Positions 16,752 to 25,869 of a stretch of DNA of 64,000 nt are shown here, one piece after another. Source of the stretch: Flavimaricola sp. (GTDB taxonomy: Bacteria > Pseudomonadota > Alphaproteobacteria > Rhodobacterales > Rhodobacteraceae). How positions within the stretch are numbered: the stretch's first letter is position 1; every line of letters starts with the position of its first letter. Under the pieces are notes generated by a model. That model was given only the letters and a program-made list of their open reading frames with translations. It was not told the origin of the DNA and did no database searches. The DNA lies in assembly GCA_029255105.1 (NCBI GenBank), contig JAQWWH010000041.1, forward strand, positions 1 to 64,000. Direction: 5' to 3'. The position numbers and the translations under genes are program-made.

Positions 16752-17525
16752 ATGACACTTGCAGGCAAGACCGCCGTCATTACGGGATCAAACTCCGGCA
16801 TTGGGCTGGGAATCGCCTGGTCGCTGGCGCAGGCCGGGGCGGATGTGGTTCTGAACTCCTACACCGACCGCGAGGAGGATCACGAGATCGCCCGCCAGAT
16901 CGCGTCCGAGACGGGCGTCACCGCCCGCTACATCCAGGCCGATCTGTCCAAGGGCGCCGATGCCCGTCGCCTGATCGAAGAGGCGGGGCGTTGCGATATC
17001 CTTGTGAACAACGCAGGCATCCAGCATGTCGCACCCGTAGAGGATTTTCCGACCGACAAGTGGGACGCGATTATCGCGATCAACATGTCGTCCAGCTTTC
17101 ACACAGCGGCCATTGCCCTGCCGATGATGCGCAAGGCCGGTTGGGGCAGGGTGGTCAATATCGCCTCGGCCCACGGGCTGACCGCCTCTCCCTATAAAAG
17201 CGCCTATATCGCGGCCAAGCATGGCGTGGTGGGCCTGACCAAGACCATCGCGTTGGAAACCGCGCAGGAACCAATCACCTGCAATGCCATCTGTCCGGGC
17301 TATGTGCTGACCCCGCTGGTCGAGGCGCAGATCCCCGACACGATGAAGAAATACGACATGAGCCGCGAGGATGTGATCCGCAAGGTCATGCTCGACCGGC
17401 AACCGTCCAAGGAATTTGCCACGGTTGAGCAGTTGAGCGGCACCACCGTGTTCCTTTGTTCGGACGCGGCGGCCCAGATTACCGGAACCACGATCAGTGT
17501 GGACGGCGGCTGGACGGCCCTTTGA
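16752..17525 (+). CDS. 3-hydroxybutyrate dehydrogenase
   Basis: 257 residues, a short-chain dehydrogenase. The cofactor motif TGSNSGIG is at 11-18, NNAG follows in the middle, and the catalytic set S..Y...K appears in NIASAHGLTASPYKSAYIAAKHG. The stretch HVAPVEDFPTDKWDAIIAINMSSSFH and the C-terminal MLDRQPSKEFATVEQ match D-3-hydroxybutyrate dehydrogenases, which oxidise 3-hydroxybutyrate from polyhydroxybutyrate breakdown to acetoacetate with NAD+. The start ATG has an AGGAGG site 11 bases upstream. The stop overlaps the TTG start of a patatin-like gene, a pairing that fits storage-polymer or lipid turnover. Confidence 0.92.
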   Translation: MTLAGKTAVITGSNSGIGLGIAWSLAQAGADVVLNSYTDREEDHEIARQIASETGVTARYIQADLSKGADARRLIEEAGRCDILVNNAGIQHVAPVEDFPTDKWDAIIAINMSSSFHTAAIALPMMRKAGWGRVVNIASAHGLTASPYKSAYIAAKHGVVGLTKTIALETAQEPITCNAICPGYVLTPLVEAQIPDTMKKYDMSREDVIRKVMLDRQPSKEFATVEQLSGTTVFLCSDAAAQITGTTISVDGGWTAL

Positions 17526-18574
17526 CCAAGACGGCCCGCGCCACGACCCGGATCAACCTCGCCCTTCAGGGCGGTGGGGCCCATGGCGCCTTTACCAGGG
17601 GCGTGCTGGACCGCCTGCTTGAGGATGAGAGTATCGAGATTGCGGCCATTGCCGGAACCTCGGCCGGGGCCTTGAATGCGGCCGCCCTCAAGGTTGGTCT
17701 GCTGACGGGCGGGCGCGAGGGCGCCCGTGAAAACCTAAACTGGTTCTGGGAACAGGTGGGGGCGGTGACCGACACCCGGTTTTCTGACTGGATCGCAGCC
17801 TTTGCCCCAACGGTGCCGGCCGTTGCCCGCGCCCTCGAAGCCTCGCCCGCCTATATGGCCTACGACATGACGTCCCGCATGTTGTCGCCCTACCTTTATG
17901 GTCCGGCTGTTCGCAGCCCGTTAGAGCGGATCGTGACGGCCCTGCGCTTTGATCACGTCTGTGCCGACGACGGGCCGCAGCTGCACATCTGCGCCATCAA
18001 TGTCCGCAGTGGCAAGGTGCGGGTCTTTGCCGGGGACGAGATCGGGCCAGAGGCGCTGCTTGCCTCGGCCTGCCTGCCGACCCTGTTCCAGGCGGTTGAG
18101 ATTGAGGACCCCGCAACCGGCACGGTCGAGGCCTATTGGGATGGCGGCTATACCGGCAACCCGGCCCTGTTCCCCTTGTTTGCACTCGACCTGCCAGGCG
18201 ATATTCTGATCGTGAACATCAATCCCCTCTACCGCGAGGATGTCCCGCAAGAGGCCCAGGCGATCCAGAACCGGATCAACGAAATCAGCTTCAACGCCTC
18301 GCTTTTGCGAGAGTTGCGGGCGATTTCCTTCGTCAAGCGGCTGATCCAGCAGGGGTCTATGCCAAAGGGGGCGATGAAGGATGTTCTTGTTCACCTCGTC
18401 AGTGATGACGCGTTGATGAATGACCTGAACGTGGCCACCAAGACGATTCCCGTGCCGGTGATCCTGTCCCGCCTCAAGGCGGCGGGGCGGCAGGCGATGG
18501 ACGGGTTTCTGGCACAGCACCGCGCCGATCTGGGTCAGCGCGGCACGGTCGATCTGACAGAGCTGTTCAACTAG
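17522..18574 (+). CDS. Patatin-like phospholipase/hydrolase
   Basis: 350 residues from the TTG at 17522, which overlaps the dehydrogenase stop (TTGA), indicating coupled translation. The patatin fold is clear: oxyanion loop GGGAHG (17-22), nucleophile GTSAG (Ser47) and the catalytic Asp in DGGYTGNP. The Ser-Asp dyad hydrolyses acyl esters. There is no signal peptide, so it acts in the cytoplasm. Being coupled to 3-hydroxybutyrate dehydrogenase suggests it could act on polyhydroxybutyrate granules or short acyl esters, though a membrane phospholipase is equally possible. It converges with the DUF502 gene 12 bases away. Confidence 0.9.
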   Translation: MTKTARATTRINLALQGGGAHGAFTRGVLDRLLEDESIEIAAIAGTSAGALNAAALKVGLLTGGREGARENLNWFWEQVGAVTDTRFSDWIAAFAPTVPAVARALEASPAYMAYDMTSRMLSPYLYGPAVRSPLERIVTALRFDHVCADDGPQLHICAINVRSGKVRVFAGDEIGPEALLASACLPTLFQAVEIEDPATGTVEAYWDGGYTGNPALFPLFALDLPGDILIVNINPLYREDVPQEAQAIQNRINEISFNASLLRELRAISFVKRLIQQGSMPKGAMKDVLVHLVSDDALMNDLNVATKTIPVPVILSRLKAAGRQAMDGFLAQHRADLGQRGTVDLTELFN

Positions 18575-18586
18575 GGCAGCCTGCGA

Positions 18587-19306
18587 TCAGGACGCCCGCT
18601 CGCGGGTCTTGAGGGGGATGGCCTTGGCCGATGATGGCTTCTTCGGTGCGTCCGCCGGATAGACAAGCCCGGCCGAGATCACCAGCTTGGCCGCATCTTC
18701 CACCGACATTTCCAGCTCAATCACCTCAGAGCGGGCAAGGAACAGCAAAAAGCCCGATGTCGGGTTTGGTGTCGTGGGCATAAAGACGGTCACGATCTCT
18801 TCATCATGGGGGATCACGCGGTCGACCTCGCCCTTGGCGGTGGTCGAGATGAAGGCGATGGCATAGACGCCCTTGCGCGGATGTTCGATCAGGCAGGCGC
18901 GGTCAAAGCTGGTGTCAGACTGGGCAAAGACGGTTTCGGCGATCTGCTTGACCGCGTTATAGACCGACCGGACAATCGGCATCCGGCCCACCAGACCTTC
19001 GCCAAACCGCAAAAGCGACCGGCCGACCAGACCCTTGGCGATCCATCCGACGATGACGGTAAAGACCAGAAAGAAGATAACGCCCACGCCGCGCAGGTTG
19101 ATCCCGATATATTGCTCGGGGTTGAAGCGGCCGGGAACAAAGGGCAGCACCCATCCGTCGATCCAGCCCATCAGGGTCCAGATCAGCCAGACAGTCAGGC
19201 CGATCGGTGCAATCACCACGACACCGGCAAGGAAATTGTTGCGCAGGCCGGTGATCAGCCCCGATTTGCGACGACCGGGCAGGGGTAAAGGATCGTTACG
19301 ACTCAT
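18587..19306 (-). CDS. DUF502 membrane protein
   Basis: 239 residues. Two membrane helices (about 25-48 and 70-95) flank a short loop. The cytoplasmic C-terminal part includes MPTTPNPTSGFLLFLARSEV, which I associate with the DUF502 family, and the preceding MPIVRSVYNAVKQIAETV. The family is widespread in alphaproteobacteria and plants (COV-like), with no defined biochemical role in bacteria. The C-terminus is basic and serine-rich. It appears to be transcribed alone; its promoter would lie in the about 80 bases before 19389. Confidence 0.88.
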   Translation of the reverse strand: MSRNDPLPLPGRRKSGLITGLRNNFLAGVVVIAPIGLTVWLIWTLMGWIDGWVLPFVPGRFNPEQYIGINLRGVGVIFFLVFTVIVGWIAKGLVGRSLLRFGEGLVGRMPIVRSVYNAVKQIAETVFAQSDTSFDRACLIEHPRKGVYAIAFISTTAKGEVDRVIPHDEEIVTVFMPTTPNPTSGFLLFLARSEVIELEMSVEDAAKLVISAGLVYPADAPKKPSSAKAIPLKTRERAS

Positions 19307-19388
19307 GGCGACACGTCCTGGGTTCAGTCAAGGACTGATGTAAGGCCGCTCTGCCCTTGCTGCAACGCACGGCGCGCCTTGATCACCA

Positions 19389-20330
19389 TTATTTGGTGAG
19401 GTTGCCTATTTCTGCGGCAATCCCGGCCGCAAGCCGGGCGTTGTTCAGAACCAGCGCGACATTGGCGATCAGGCTGCGTCCCTCGGTCAGGGTGAATATC
19501 CGGTCAAGAAGGAACGGCGTCACCGCCTTGGAGGCAATGCCCTGCGCCTCGGCCTCGCCTAGGGCTTGCAGGATGACCGGGGCGAGTTCTTCGGCCGGGA
19601 TCTGGTTTCGCACCGGGATTGGATTGGCGACAAGCTGTCCGCCCGGCACCCCAAGCCTGCCGCGCATCACATGGGCGGCGGCAATCCCGCGCGGGTGGTC
19701 CATCCGCAAGGGGGCCTTCATGTCAGAGGTGGCCGACCAAAAGGCGGGCAGGCTGTCCTGGCCAAAGGCGATGACAGGCACGCCAAGGGTTTCAAGAACC
19801 TCGTAGGTTTTGGGCAGGTCGAGGATCGCCTTGGCCCCGGCGGCGACAACGGTGATGGGGGTTTGCGCCAGCTCATGCAGATCGGCCGAGATGTCAAAGC
19901 TGTGCTCTGCCCCCCGATGAACCCCGCCGATGCCACCGGTGGCAAAGACCTTGATGCCCGCCACACGCGCCGCGATCATGGTGGCGGCCACCGTGGTGGC
20001 CCCATTACCGCCCAAGGCCAGACAGGCCGCCAGATCGGCGCGGGAAAGCTTTGCCACGTCGTCAAGGCCAGCCAGCCGGTCCAGCTGATCCGAGGTCAGC
20101 CCGACGTGCAGCACCCCGTCCATGACCGCCATCGTGGCCGCGGTCGCCCCATGGGCGCGCACCTCTGCCTCGACCTTGCGGGCGGTTTCGACGTTCTGGG
20201 GAAAGGGCATGCCATGGGTGATGATCGTGCTTTCCAGCGCCACCAGCGGGGTGCCGTTTGCGCGGGCCTCGGCCACTTCGGGCGAAAAGGTCATCGGCAC
20301 GGGGCCAAGCTGTGTATGGCGTTGTGTCAC
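19389..20330 (-). CDS. psuG: Pseudouridine-5'-phosphate glycosidase
   Basis: 313 residues from a GTG at 20330. The enzyme reversibly cleaves the C-glycosidic bond of pseudouridine 5'-phosphate to uracil and ribose 5-phosphate. Family motifs are present: VALESTIITHGMPFP near the start, a central FATGGIGGVHRGAEHSFDISADL, and a C-terminal IPVRNQIPAEEL. The GTG overlaps the kinase stop as GTGA and has a GGGAGA site 8 bases upstream, which makes it a better start than the ATG at 20294 that lacks one. The frame is open far upstream, but that overlaps psuK. Together with psuK it degrades pseudouridine. Confidence 0.93.
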   Translation of the reverse strand: MTQRHTQLGPVPMTFSPEVAEARANGTPLVALESTIITHGMPFPQNVETARKVEAEVRAHGATAATMAVMDGVLHVGLTSDQLDRLAGLDDVAKLSRADLAACLALGGNGATTVAATMIAARVAGIKVFATGGIGGVHRGAEHSFDISADLHELAQTPITVVAAGAKAILDLPKTYEVLETLGVPVIAFGQDSLPAFWSATSDMKAPLRMDHPRGIAAAHVMRGRLGVPGGQLVANPIPVRNQIPAEELAPVILQALGEAEAQGIASKAVTPFLLDRIFTLTEGRSLIANVALVLNNARLAAGIAAEIGNLTK

Positions 20331-21220
20331 AGGGGCATCTCTCCCGATACATATGTGGCGGCCGCCTTCAGAGCGCGGGCGAGGGCGGCGGGACCGTCCA
20401 GTCCCTGCACCTCGGACGCGATATGGGCGGCCATGAAGGTGTCGCCCGCCCCGGTGACGCGGGTCACCAGCACGTTGGGCGGGGTCTGGGTGAGCGTGCC
20501 TTCGGCCGTCCCGACAGACGCCGACCGACCCCCATCCGTGACCAGCGCCCTGTAGGCCCCCCGCGCCACAAGCGCAGTTGCCGCAGCGTCGGAAGAGGTG
20601 AATTCTGTCTGGCACAGCAACCCAGCCTCTTCGAGGTTCACATAAAGGGTGGCTGTCGGATGGCCGAGCAAGGCCAAAAGCCGTTCGGCCTTGCCCGGGC
20701 TGGCGGGGGCGACCCGTAGGTCGGCCTTGGCGAACAGGGGGGAGGTCGCGATCTGTTGCAACAGCTCTTCCGTCAGATTGCCATCCAGCGCCACCAGCCC
20801 CTCCCAGGGGGCCGCTGCTGTTCCGAGGGCACCGTTGGACATCGGGCCAAGGATCTTGTCCCCGGCGGCCTCGAGCGAATGGGCATCGGCTACGGCTGCA
20901 ATCAGGCCGTTGGCCCCTTCGATGGCCATATACATGTCGGTTGGCAAATCGCTCGATCGGTAGATGTGGTCGGTGTTCAGACCCATACGGGCGGCTTTTG
21001 CCACCAGCTCTTCGCCTTCGGTGTCGACGCCGATCGCGGTCAGCAGGGCAGGATGCAGGCCAAAGCGGCGCAGGGTCATGGCGATGTTCATCGCAACCCC
21101 ACCCGGCAGACGCGTGATCCGCCCCGGCACGTCCGAGCCGACCCGCATATGCGAGGCGGTACGCCCGATGATGTCCCAAAGGACAGATCCGATGCAAAGA
21201 ATGTCAGGGGCGGTCTGCAT
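20327..21220 (-). CDS. psuK: PfkB-family sugar kinase, pseudouridine kinase
   Basis: 297 residues of the ribokinase/PfkB fold. The N-terminal signature LPGGVAMNIAMTLRRFG and the C-terminal ATP-site motif VTGAGDTFMAAHIA with the catalytic Asp are both visible. Its stop overlaps the psuG start, so in context it phosphorylates pseudouridine to the 5'-phosphate used by PsuG. It diverges from the VOC protein gene at 21320, with about 100 bases between. Confidence 0.9.
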   Translation of the reverse strand: MQTAPDILCIGSVLWDIIGRTASHMRVGSDVPGRITRLPGGVAMNIAMTLRRFGLHPALLTAIGVDTEGEELVAKAARMGLNTDHIYRSSDLPTDMYMAIEGANGLIAAVADAHSLEAAGDKILGPMSNGALGTAAAPWEGLVALDGNLTEELLQQIATSPLFAKADLRVAPASPGKAERLLALLGHPTATLYVNLEEAGLLCQTEFTSSDAAATALVARGAYRALVTDGGRSASVGTAEGTLTQTPPNVLVTRVTGAGDTFMAAHIASEVQGLDGPAALARALKAAATYVSGEMPL

Positions 21221-21319
21221 GACGCGGTTGTGACCCGCTCCGACAAAGGGTGCAAGGGTTTGCTAGGTGAATCCGCCGCCATGCTGTAGCCTTGCCGTGC
21301 AAAAAATGGAGGTTCGGTT

Positions 21320-21694
21320 ATGAAACTAGGTGCGTTTTCCATCAGCCTTGCGGTCAAGGACCTTGCGGCATCGGCGGCGTTCTACAAATCGCTGGGGTTT
21401 GAGCCAGCGGGCGGCGATATGGCCCGCAACTATCTTATCCTGCGCAATCCCGACGGGCACCTCATCGGCCTGTTTCAGGGAATGTTCGACAAAAACATGC
21501 TGACGTTCAATCCCGGATGGTCGCAAGAGGCGCAGCCACTGGACGCGTTCGAGGATGTGCGCGACCTGCAAAAGGCCATTATGGATCAGGGGCTTACCCT
21601 TGACACCTCAGCCGACCCCGACACGACGGGACCGGCCCATATCATGATCACCGATCCGGACGGCAATCCCATCCTGATCGACCAGCATCGCTAG
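21320..21694 (+). CDS. VOC (glyoxalase/bleomycin-resistance) family protein
   Basis: 124 residues forming two beta-alpha-beta-beta-beta modules: [22 protein letters not shown] at the start and [20 protein letters not shown] at the end. The latter is the usual C-terminal signature. VOC proteins bind a metal and act on or sequester small molecules; the specific role is unknown. A GGAGG site lies 9 bases before the ATG. It converges with the DUF4198 gene, with only 6 bases between stops. Confidence 0.88.
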   Translation: MKLGAFSISLAVKDLAASAAFYKSLGFEPAGGDMARNYLILRNPDGHLIGLFQGMFDKNMLTFNPGWSQEAQPLDAFEDVRDLQKAIMDQGLTLDTSADPDTTGPAHIMITDPDGNPILIDQHR

Positions 21695-21700
21695 GCGCGA

Positions 21701-22513
21701 TCAGTCGGGGACGGTAAAGGTCAGGTTGGCCCAAAGACTTTCCCAGACGGCACCGGTCTCGTCTGCAAGTTCGGGCGATGGCAGGCGCAGCACAACGGCG
21801 TCGGCCATGTAGCTATGGCCCGGCATGACGGGCAGGGCGACGATGCCCTGATCATCGGTGCGCAGGCGGGTGATCTCGACCGAGCCGTCGGGCGCGCGGT
21901 CAAACAATTCGACCTGTTCATTGGCCCGGACTTCGCCCTGATAGTACAACTGCACAGGCAGACCGGCAGACATATCGTCGGTGTAAGGATTGGCCAGCGC
22001 CACAAGCTCTGTCTCAAGACCCAGGACCGTGTCCGTACCAGCGGCAGAGCCTACCCCGATCAGCGATTTGGAGAACCGTGTGTAGGCCTCGGCAAAACCC
22101 TCTTCGGGGAGGCCTTGGGCATCGCGGATCGCGGTCACATCGCCAAGGTCCTTGTGTTCGGCAAACGACAGGAACTTGTCCCAGGACTGATAGGTCACCG
22201 TCGAGACGGTCGAGACATATTCCGCCACATGCAGACCGTCGCCCAAGGCAGGCATCTCAAGCGCGGGCGTTGATCCAAGGCGCGCGGTCACGGGCACGAC
22301 CTCGTCCCCAAGACGGACATCGAAGGTCATGATGCGGTTTGGGAAATAAGCAAGGCGCAGGCCGTTGAACGACTGTCCGTTGACAAGGTTGGCACTAAGG
22401 CTACCGTCTGCCTCGACCATCCAGTCCAAAGGCTCTATCCACAATTCATGAGCTTTGAGTGGTCCAGACAGAGTAGTGGCCAAGGCAAGTACAGCAAAAG
22501 CGAGACGAGACAT
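21701..22513 (-). CDS. DUF4198 periplasmic protein (metal-transport associated)
   Basis: 270 residues starting MSRLAFAVLALATTLSGPLKAHELWIEP: a signal peptide of about 21 residues, then the HELWIEP motif typical of DUF4198 proteins, which often sit beside nickel or cobalt uptake genes. The mature part is beta-rich with a C-terminal PGHSYMADAVVLRLP carboxypeptidase-regulatory-like module. An AAGGAA site about 8 bases upstream supports the ATG at 22513. That ATG overlaps the ATG of the divergent HupE/UreJ gene on the other strand, an unusual arrangement. The pair suggests a role in metal handling, by inference. Confidence 0.85.
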   Translation of the reverse strand: MSRLAFAVLALATTLSGPLKAHELWIEPLDWMVEADGSLSANLVNGQSFNGLRLAYFPNRIMTFDVRLGDEVVPVTARLGSTPALEMPALGDGLHVAEYVSTVSTVTYQSWDKFLSFAEHKDLGDVTAIRDAQGLPEEGFAEAYTRFSKSLIGVGSAAGTDTVLGLETELVALANPYTDDMSAGLPVQLYYQGEVRANEQVELFDRAPDGSVEITRLRTDDQGIVALPVMPGHSYMADAVVLRLPSPELADETGAVWESLWANLTFTVPD

Positions 22514-23867
22514 GATGAGTTCCTTCCGGGTTGTAACTAGGGTGTCCCTTGCCGCGGTGATGTCAAGCGCGCTGGCGCTTTGGATCACGATGGCGTCAAT
22601 GGCACATGCCCATGAGGTCATGCCGGCGATCGCCGATATGACCCAGGTCGGGGATCAGCTTGAGTTCGAAGTGTCAGCCAATCTGGAAAGCTACGTCGCG
22701 GGAATTGACCTTGCGACAGTGTCGAACACCAATGATGCCGCCGAGGCCGATACCTATGACACGCTCCGCGCGCTGCCACCCGCCGAGCTGGAAGCCCGGT
22801 TTGCGGCGTTCTGGCCCGAAATGGCGCAGCGCATCACCATCGAGATGGGTGGCGCCATGGTCGCGCCCGAGCTTGTCGGCGTTGAAATCCCAGCCGTCGG
22901 AGACATCGAACTGATCCGCCCGTCCGTCCTGCGCTTTACCGCCGCCATTCCCGAGGGGGCCGAAACGGTGGTCGTCGGATGGGACCGGGCCTTTGGAACC
23001 CTCGTGATCCGCCAGATGGGGGTAGAGGCGCCCTACGACGGCTTCCTTGAGGCCGGGGCCCTGTCCGACCCCATCACGCTAAGCGGTGGCGATCAGGCCG
23101 GACCGCTGCAGACCTTTATCAACTATGTCCCTGTGGGCTTTGACCACATCGTGCCACTTGGCCTTGACCACATCCTGTTCGTGCTGGGCCTGTTCTTCCT
23201 TTCGACCCACCTTGGCCCGCTGCTGTGGCAAGTGTCCGCCTTTACCCTCGCCCATACCATCACGCTTGCCCTTGCCGCGCTGGGCTATGTCAGCATCCCG
23301 GGCAGCATCGTCGAGCCACTGATCGCGGCCTCGATCGCCTTTGTCGCGATCGAGAACATTACCAGCCGGGGGCTCAGCCGCTGGCGGCCGCTGGTTGTAT
23401 TTGGCTTTGGCCTGTTGCACGGGCTGGGCTTTGCGAGCGTGCTGGGCGAGTTTGGCCTGCCGCCGGGATCCTTTGTCCCCGCGCTGATCGGGTTCAACGT
23501 CGGTGTTGAACTGGGGCAGCTCGCCGTCATCGCCGTGGCGTTCCTCTGCGTGCGCGAGGCGATCCGCATCGACGAAGGGCGGGGCAACCCAAACACCGCG
23601 ATGGTGGGTTACGGTGTGGCCACGGGTATCGCCGTGATCCTTTCGGTGCTGACACTGACCCAGCCGGATTTCCTTGGCGGCCCGCTTCTGGGCGAGATTG
23701 CCTTGGCCAATTTCTTTGTGCCCCTGGCGGTTCTCTTCGGGCTTAGCCTGTTGTCGGTGATCAACCGCGACCAGATCGACGCCTACCGCCGCATCGTGAC
23801 CATTCCCGCCTCGCTCGGCATCGCGGTGATCGGCACCTGGTGGTTCATCGAGCGGGTTTTCCTTTAG
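22512..23867 (+). CDS. HupE/UreJ family membrane protein
   Basis: 451 residues. The N-terminus MMSSFRVVTRVSLAAVM begins a signal peptide ending MAHAHE. A periplasmic domain (about 35-200) precedes a membrane half with about seven helices. The HupE/UreJ signature is present twice over: GFDHIVPLGLDHILFVLGLFF, then LAHTITLALA and GLLHGLGFA. Members of this family are thought to be nickel permeases for hydrogenase or urease, but this long two-domain type is found in many bacteria without either enzyme. Starts at 22512 and 22515 are both ATG; no good ribosome site is visible, and 22560 is a weaker alternative. It diverges from a DUF4198 gene. Confidence 0.85.
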   Translation: MMSSFRVVTRVSLAAVMSSALALWITMASMAHAHEVMPAIADMTQVGDQLEFEVSANLESYVAGIDLATVSNTNDAAEADTYDTLRALPPAELEARFAAFWPEMAQRITIEMGGAMVAPELVGVEIPAVGDIELIRPSVLRFTAAIPEGAETVVVGWDRAFGTLVIRQMGVEAPYDGFLEAGALSDPITLSGGDQAGPLQTFINYVPVGFDHIVPLGLDHILFVLGLFFLSTHLGPLLWQVSAFTLAHTITLALAALGYVSIPGSIVEPLIAASIAFVAIENITSRGLSRWRPLVVFGFGLLHGLGFASVLGEFGLPPGSFVPALIGFNVGVELGQLAVIAVAFLCVREAIRIDEGRGNPNTAMVGYGVATGIAVILSVLTLTQPDFLGGPLLGEIALANFFVPLAVLFGLSLLSVINRDQIDAYRRIVTIPASLGIAVIGTWWFIERVFL

Positions 23868-23880
23868 GTTTTGCAGGGTA

Positions 23881-23900
23881 GGGGGGCTTTTTGCCCCTTT
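23881..23900 (+). terminator. Short GC hairpin after HupE/UreJ gene
   Basis: GGGGC (23883-23887), a T5 loop and GCCCC (23893-23897) followed by TTT, 14 bases after the stop codon. It is small but correctly placed to separate the HupE/UreJ gene from rpsB. Confidence 0.5.
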
Positions 23901-24050
23901 GTGCTGGACAATGGCGCGTGGCCCTACTATGTGACGCGCACTTCACAGGCGAAGGCGGGCTTTCGGGAGAGACATCCCCGGCGGTCCACCGGTTGGAGCA
24001 AAACGCTCCTCACCCTTTGCCCTAGGTTTAAAACCGGAAAGGATACGACC

Positions 24051-24836
24051 ATGGCTCTTCCCGAGTTCACCATGCGTCAGCTGTTGGAAGCTGGCGTTCA
24101 CTTCGGCCACCAGACCGCACGCTGGAACCCCCGCATGGAGCGTTACATCTACGGCTCGCGCAACGGGATCCACATTCTCGACCTGACCCAAACCGTCCCG
24201 ATGCTGGACCAGGCGCTGCAGGTTGTGCGCGACACCGTCGCCAAGGGCGGCCGCGTTCTGTTCGTCGGCACCAAGCGTCAGGCCCAGAAGGCCATCGCCG
24301 ATGCCGCAGAAAAGTCCGCACAGTTCTACATGAACCATCGCTGGCTCGGCGGCACGCTGACCAACTGGCAGACCGTGTCGCAGTCTATTGCCCGCCTCAA
24401 GCAGATCGACGAAGCCGCTGCCAATGGTTTTGCCGGCCTTACCAAGAAAGAGCGTCTTGGCATGGAGCGCGAGCAGGGCAAACTGCAAGCCTCGCTGGGT
24501 GGTATCCGCGAAATGGGCGGCGTGCCTGACCTTTTGTTTATCGTTGACGTGAACAAGGAAGACCTCGCCATCCTCGAAGCCAAGAAGCTTGGCATCCCGG
24601 TCGTGGCTGTCGTCGACAGCAACTGCTCGCCCGCTGGTGTCGACTATATCATTCCTGGCAACGACGACGCTGCCCGCGCCATCACACTTTATTGCGACCT
24701 TGCCGCCCGCGCTGCCCTTGACGGCATGAGCGCTCAGCTTGGCGCCGCAGGCGTTGACCTGGGCGAGATGGAAGAGCTGGCAGAGGCCGAACTGGCCGCT
24801 GAGGCTGGCGTCGCTGCAGAAGCTGCCGCTGAATAA
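24051..24836 (+). CDS. rpsB: 30S ribosomal protein S2
   Basis: 261 residues beginning [21 protein letters not shown], which is the conserved S2 start. The motifs [27 protein letters not shown] and the C-terminal [20 protein letters not shown] are all S2. The tail is Ala/Glu-rich, as usual in this class. The ATG at 24051 has a GGAAAGGA site upstream; the frame is open to 23871 but without family sequence. It heads the rpsB-tsf operon; about 150 bases of leader lie upstream, where S2 commonly autoregulates. Confidence 0.97.
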   Translation: MALPEFTMRQLLEAGVHFGHQTARWNPRMERYIYGSRNGIHILDLTQTVPMLDQALQVVRDTVAKGGRVLFVGTKRQAQKAIADAAEKSAQFYMNHRWLGGTLTNWQTVSQSIARLKQIDEAAANGFAGLTKKERLGMEREQGKLQASLGGIREMGGVPDLLFIVDVNKEDLAILEAKKLGIPVVAVVDSNCSPAGVDYIIPGNDDAARAITLYCDLAARAALDGMSAQLGAAGVDLGEMEELAEAELAAEAGVAAEAAAE

Positions 24837-24864
24837 GCAAGGCTGATTGTCGCAAAACTGATAC

Positions 24865-24890
24865 CTCGCAGGGCGTAAACGCCTTGCGAG
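24865..24890 (+). promoter_or_regulatory. Hairpin between rpsB and tsf
   Basis: CTCGCAGGGCG and its complement (one G-T wobble) form an 11-bp stem with a tetraloop in the 82-base spacer. There is no T tract, so it more likely marks RNA processing or partial attenuation between the two cistrons than full termination. Confidence 0.5.
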
Positions 24891-24918
24891 ACACACACCC
24901 CATCCAAGGAGAAGGCTC

Positions 24919-25794
24919 ATGTCGATCACAGCGAGCATGGTGAAGGAACTGCGCGAATCCACCGGCGCAGGCATGATGGACGCCAAAAAGGCCCTGACCG
25001 AGACCAATGGCGATATGGAAGCCGCCGTTGACTGGCTTCGGACCAAGGGTCTGGCCAAGGCCGCCAAAAAGTCCGGCCGCACCGCGGCAGAAGGCCTTGT
25101 CGGCGTCGCCGTTTCCGGTGGCAAAGGCGTCGCCGTCGAAGTGAACTCTGAAACGGACTTCGTCGCCAAGAACGCCGAATTCCAGGCCATGGTCGGTGGC
25201 ATCGCCGCAACCGCCCTGACCGTTTCGGACGTCGAGGCGCTGGCAAACGCCGACATGAACGGCAAGCCCGTCGCAACCGTGCTGACCGATGCCATCGCCA
25301 AGATCGGCGAGAACATGACCCTGCGTCGGATGGCCGTCCTCGAGGGCGACACCGTCGTCTCCTACGTCCACAACGCCGCAGCCGATGGTATGGGCAAGAT
25401 CGGCGTGCTGGTCGCGCTAAGCGGTGCCGACAATGGAATCGGTCGTCAGATCGCGATGCACGTCGCTGCTGCCAACCCAGCCTCGCTGGGCGAAGCGGAT
25501 CTGGACCCGGCCCTCGTCGAGCGTGAGAAGAACGTCCTGACCGAGCAGGCCCGCGAAAGCGGCAAGCCCGAAGCCGTGATCGAAAAGATGATTGTTGGCC
25601 GGATGCAGAAGTTCCTTGCCGAAGTGACCCTGCTAGGCCAGGCATTCGTCGTGAACCCGGACCTGACCGTTGCCGCTGCCGCCAAAGAAGCTGGCGTCGA
25701 AGTGACCGGTTTCATCCGGATCGAAGTTGGTGAAGGCATCGAAAAGGTCGAAGAAGACTTTGCCGCCGAAGTGGCAAAGGTCGCCAAAGGCTAA
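24919..25794 (+). CDS. tsf: Elongation factor Ts
   Basis: 291 residues. The N-terminal UBA-like domain is followed by the EF-Ts signature region: [20 protein letters not shown] (residues 6-25) and [12 protein letters not shown] (about 73-84), which inserts into EF-Tu. The second core subdomain contains [20 protein letters not shown]. The factor swaps GDP for GTP on EF-Tu. An AGGAGAAGG site precedes the ATG. It follows rpsB by 82 bases, the standard pairing. Confidence 0.97.
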   Translation: MSITASMVKELRESTGAGMMDAKKALTETNGDMEAAVDWLRTKGLAKAAKKSGRTAAEGLVGVAVSGGKGVAVEVNSETDFVAKNAEFQAMVGGIAATALTVSDVEALANADMNGKPVATVLTDAIAKIGENMTLRRMAVLEGDTVVSYVHNAAADGMGKIGVLVALSGADNGIGRQIAMHVAAANPASLGEADLDPALVEREKNVLTEQARESGKPEAVIEKMIVGRMQKFLAEVTLLGQAFVVNPDLTVAAAAKEAGVEVTGFIRIEVGEGIEKVEEDFAAEVAKVAKG

Positions 25795-25839
25795 GCTTTC
25801 TACAGCACCTTGGGCGAACAGCCCTGACTGTCAAAACGA

Positions 25840-25869
25840 ATATGGCCCGCAAGCAGTTGCGGGCCATAT
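25840..25869. terminator. 13-bp hairpin downstream of tsf
   Basis: ATATGGCCCGCAA and its exact complement with a four-base loop (GCAG). In the leftward direction it is followed by TTCGTTTT, a usable T tract, so it could end transcripts from either tsf or the LuxR gene. Confidence 0.7.

Noticed and set aside
20331..21197. Upstream extension of psuG through psuK
   Set aside because: The other frame is a complete PfkB kinase, and the GTG at 20330 has a good ribosome site.
23900..23940. Possible rpsB promoter (CTGGAC with TATGTG)
   Set aside because: The boxes are weak matches and several spacings are equally good; no clear choice.
23943..25352. Leftward frame of 469 residues opposite rpsB and tsf
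   Set aside because: rpsB and tsf are certain; the antisense frame has no ribosome site or domain.
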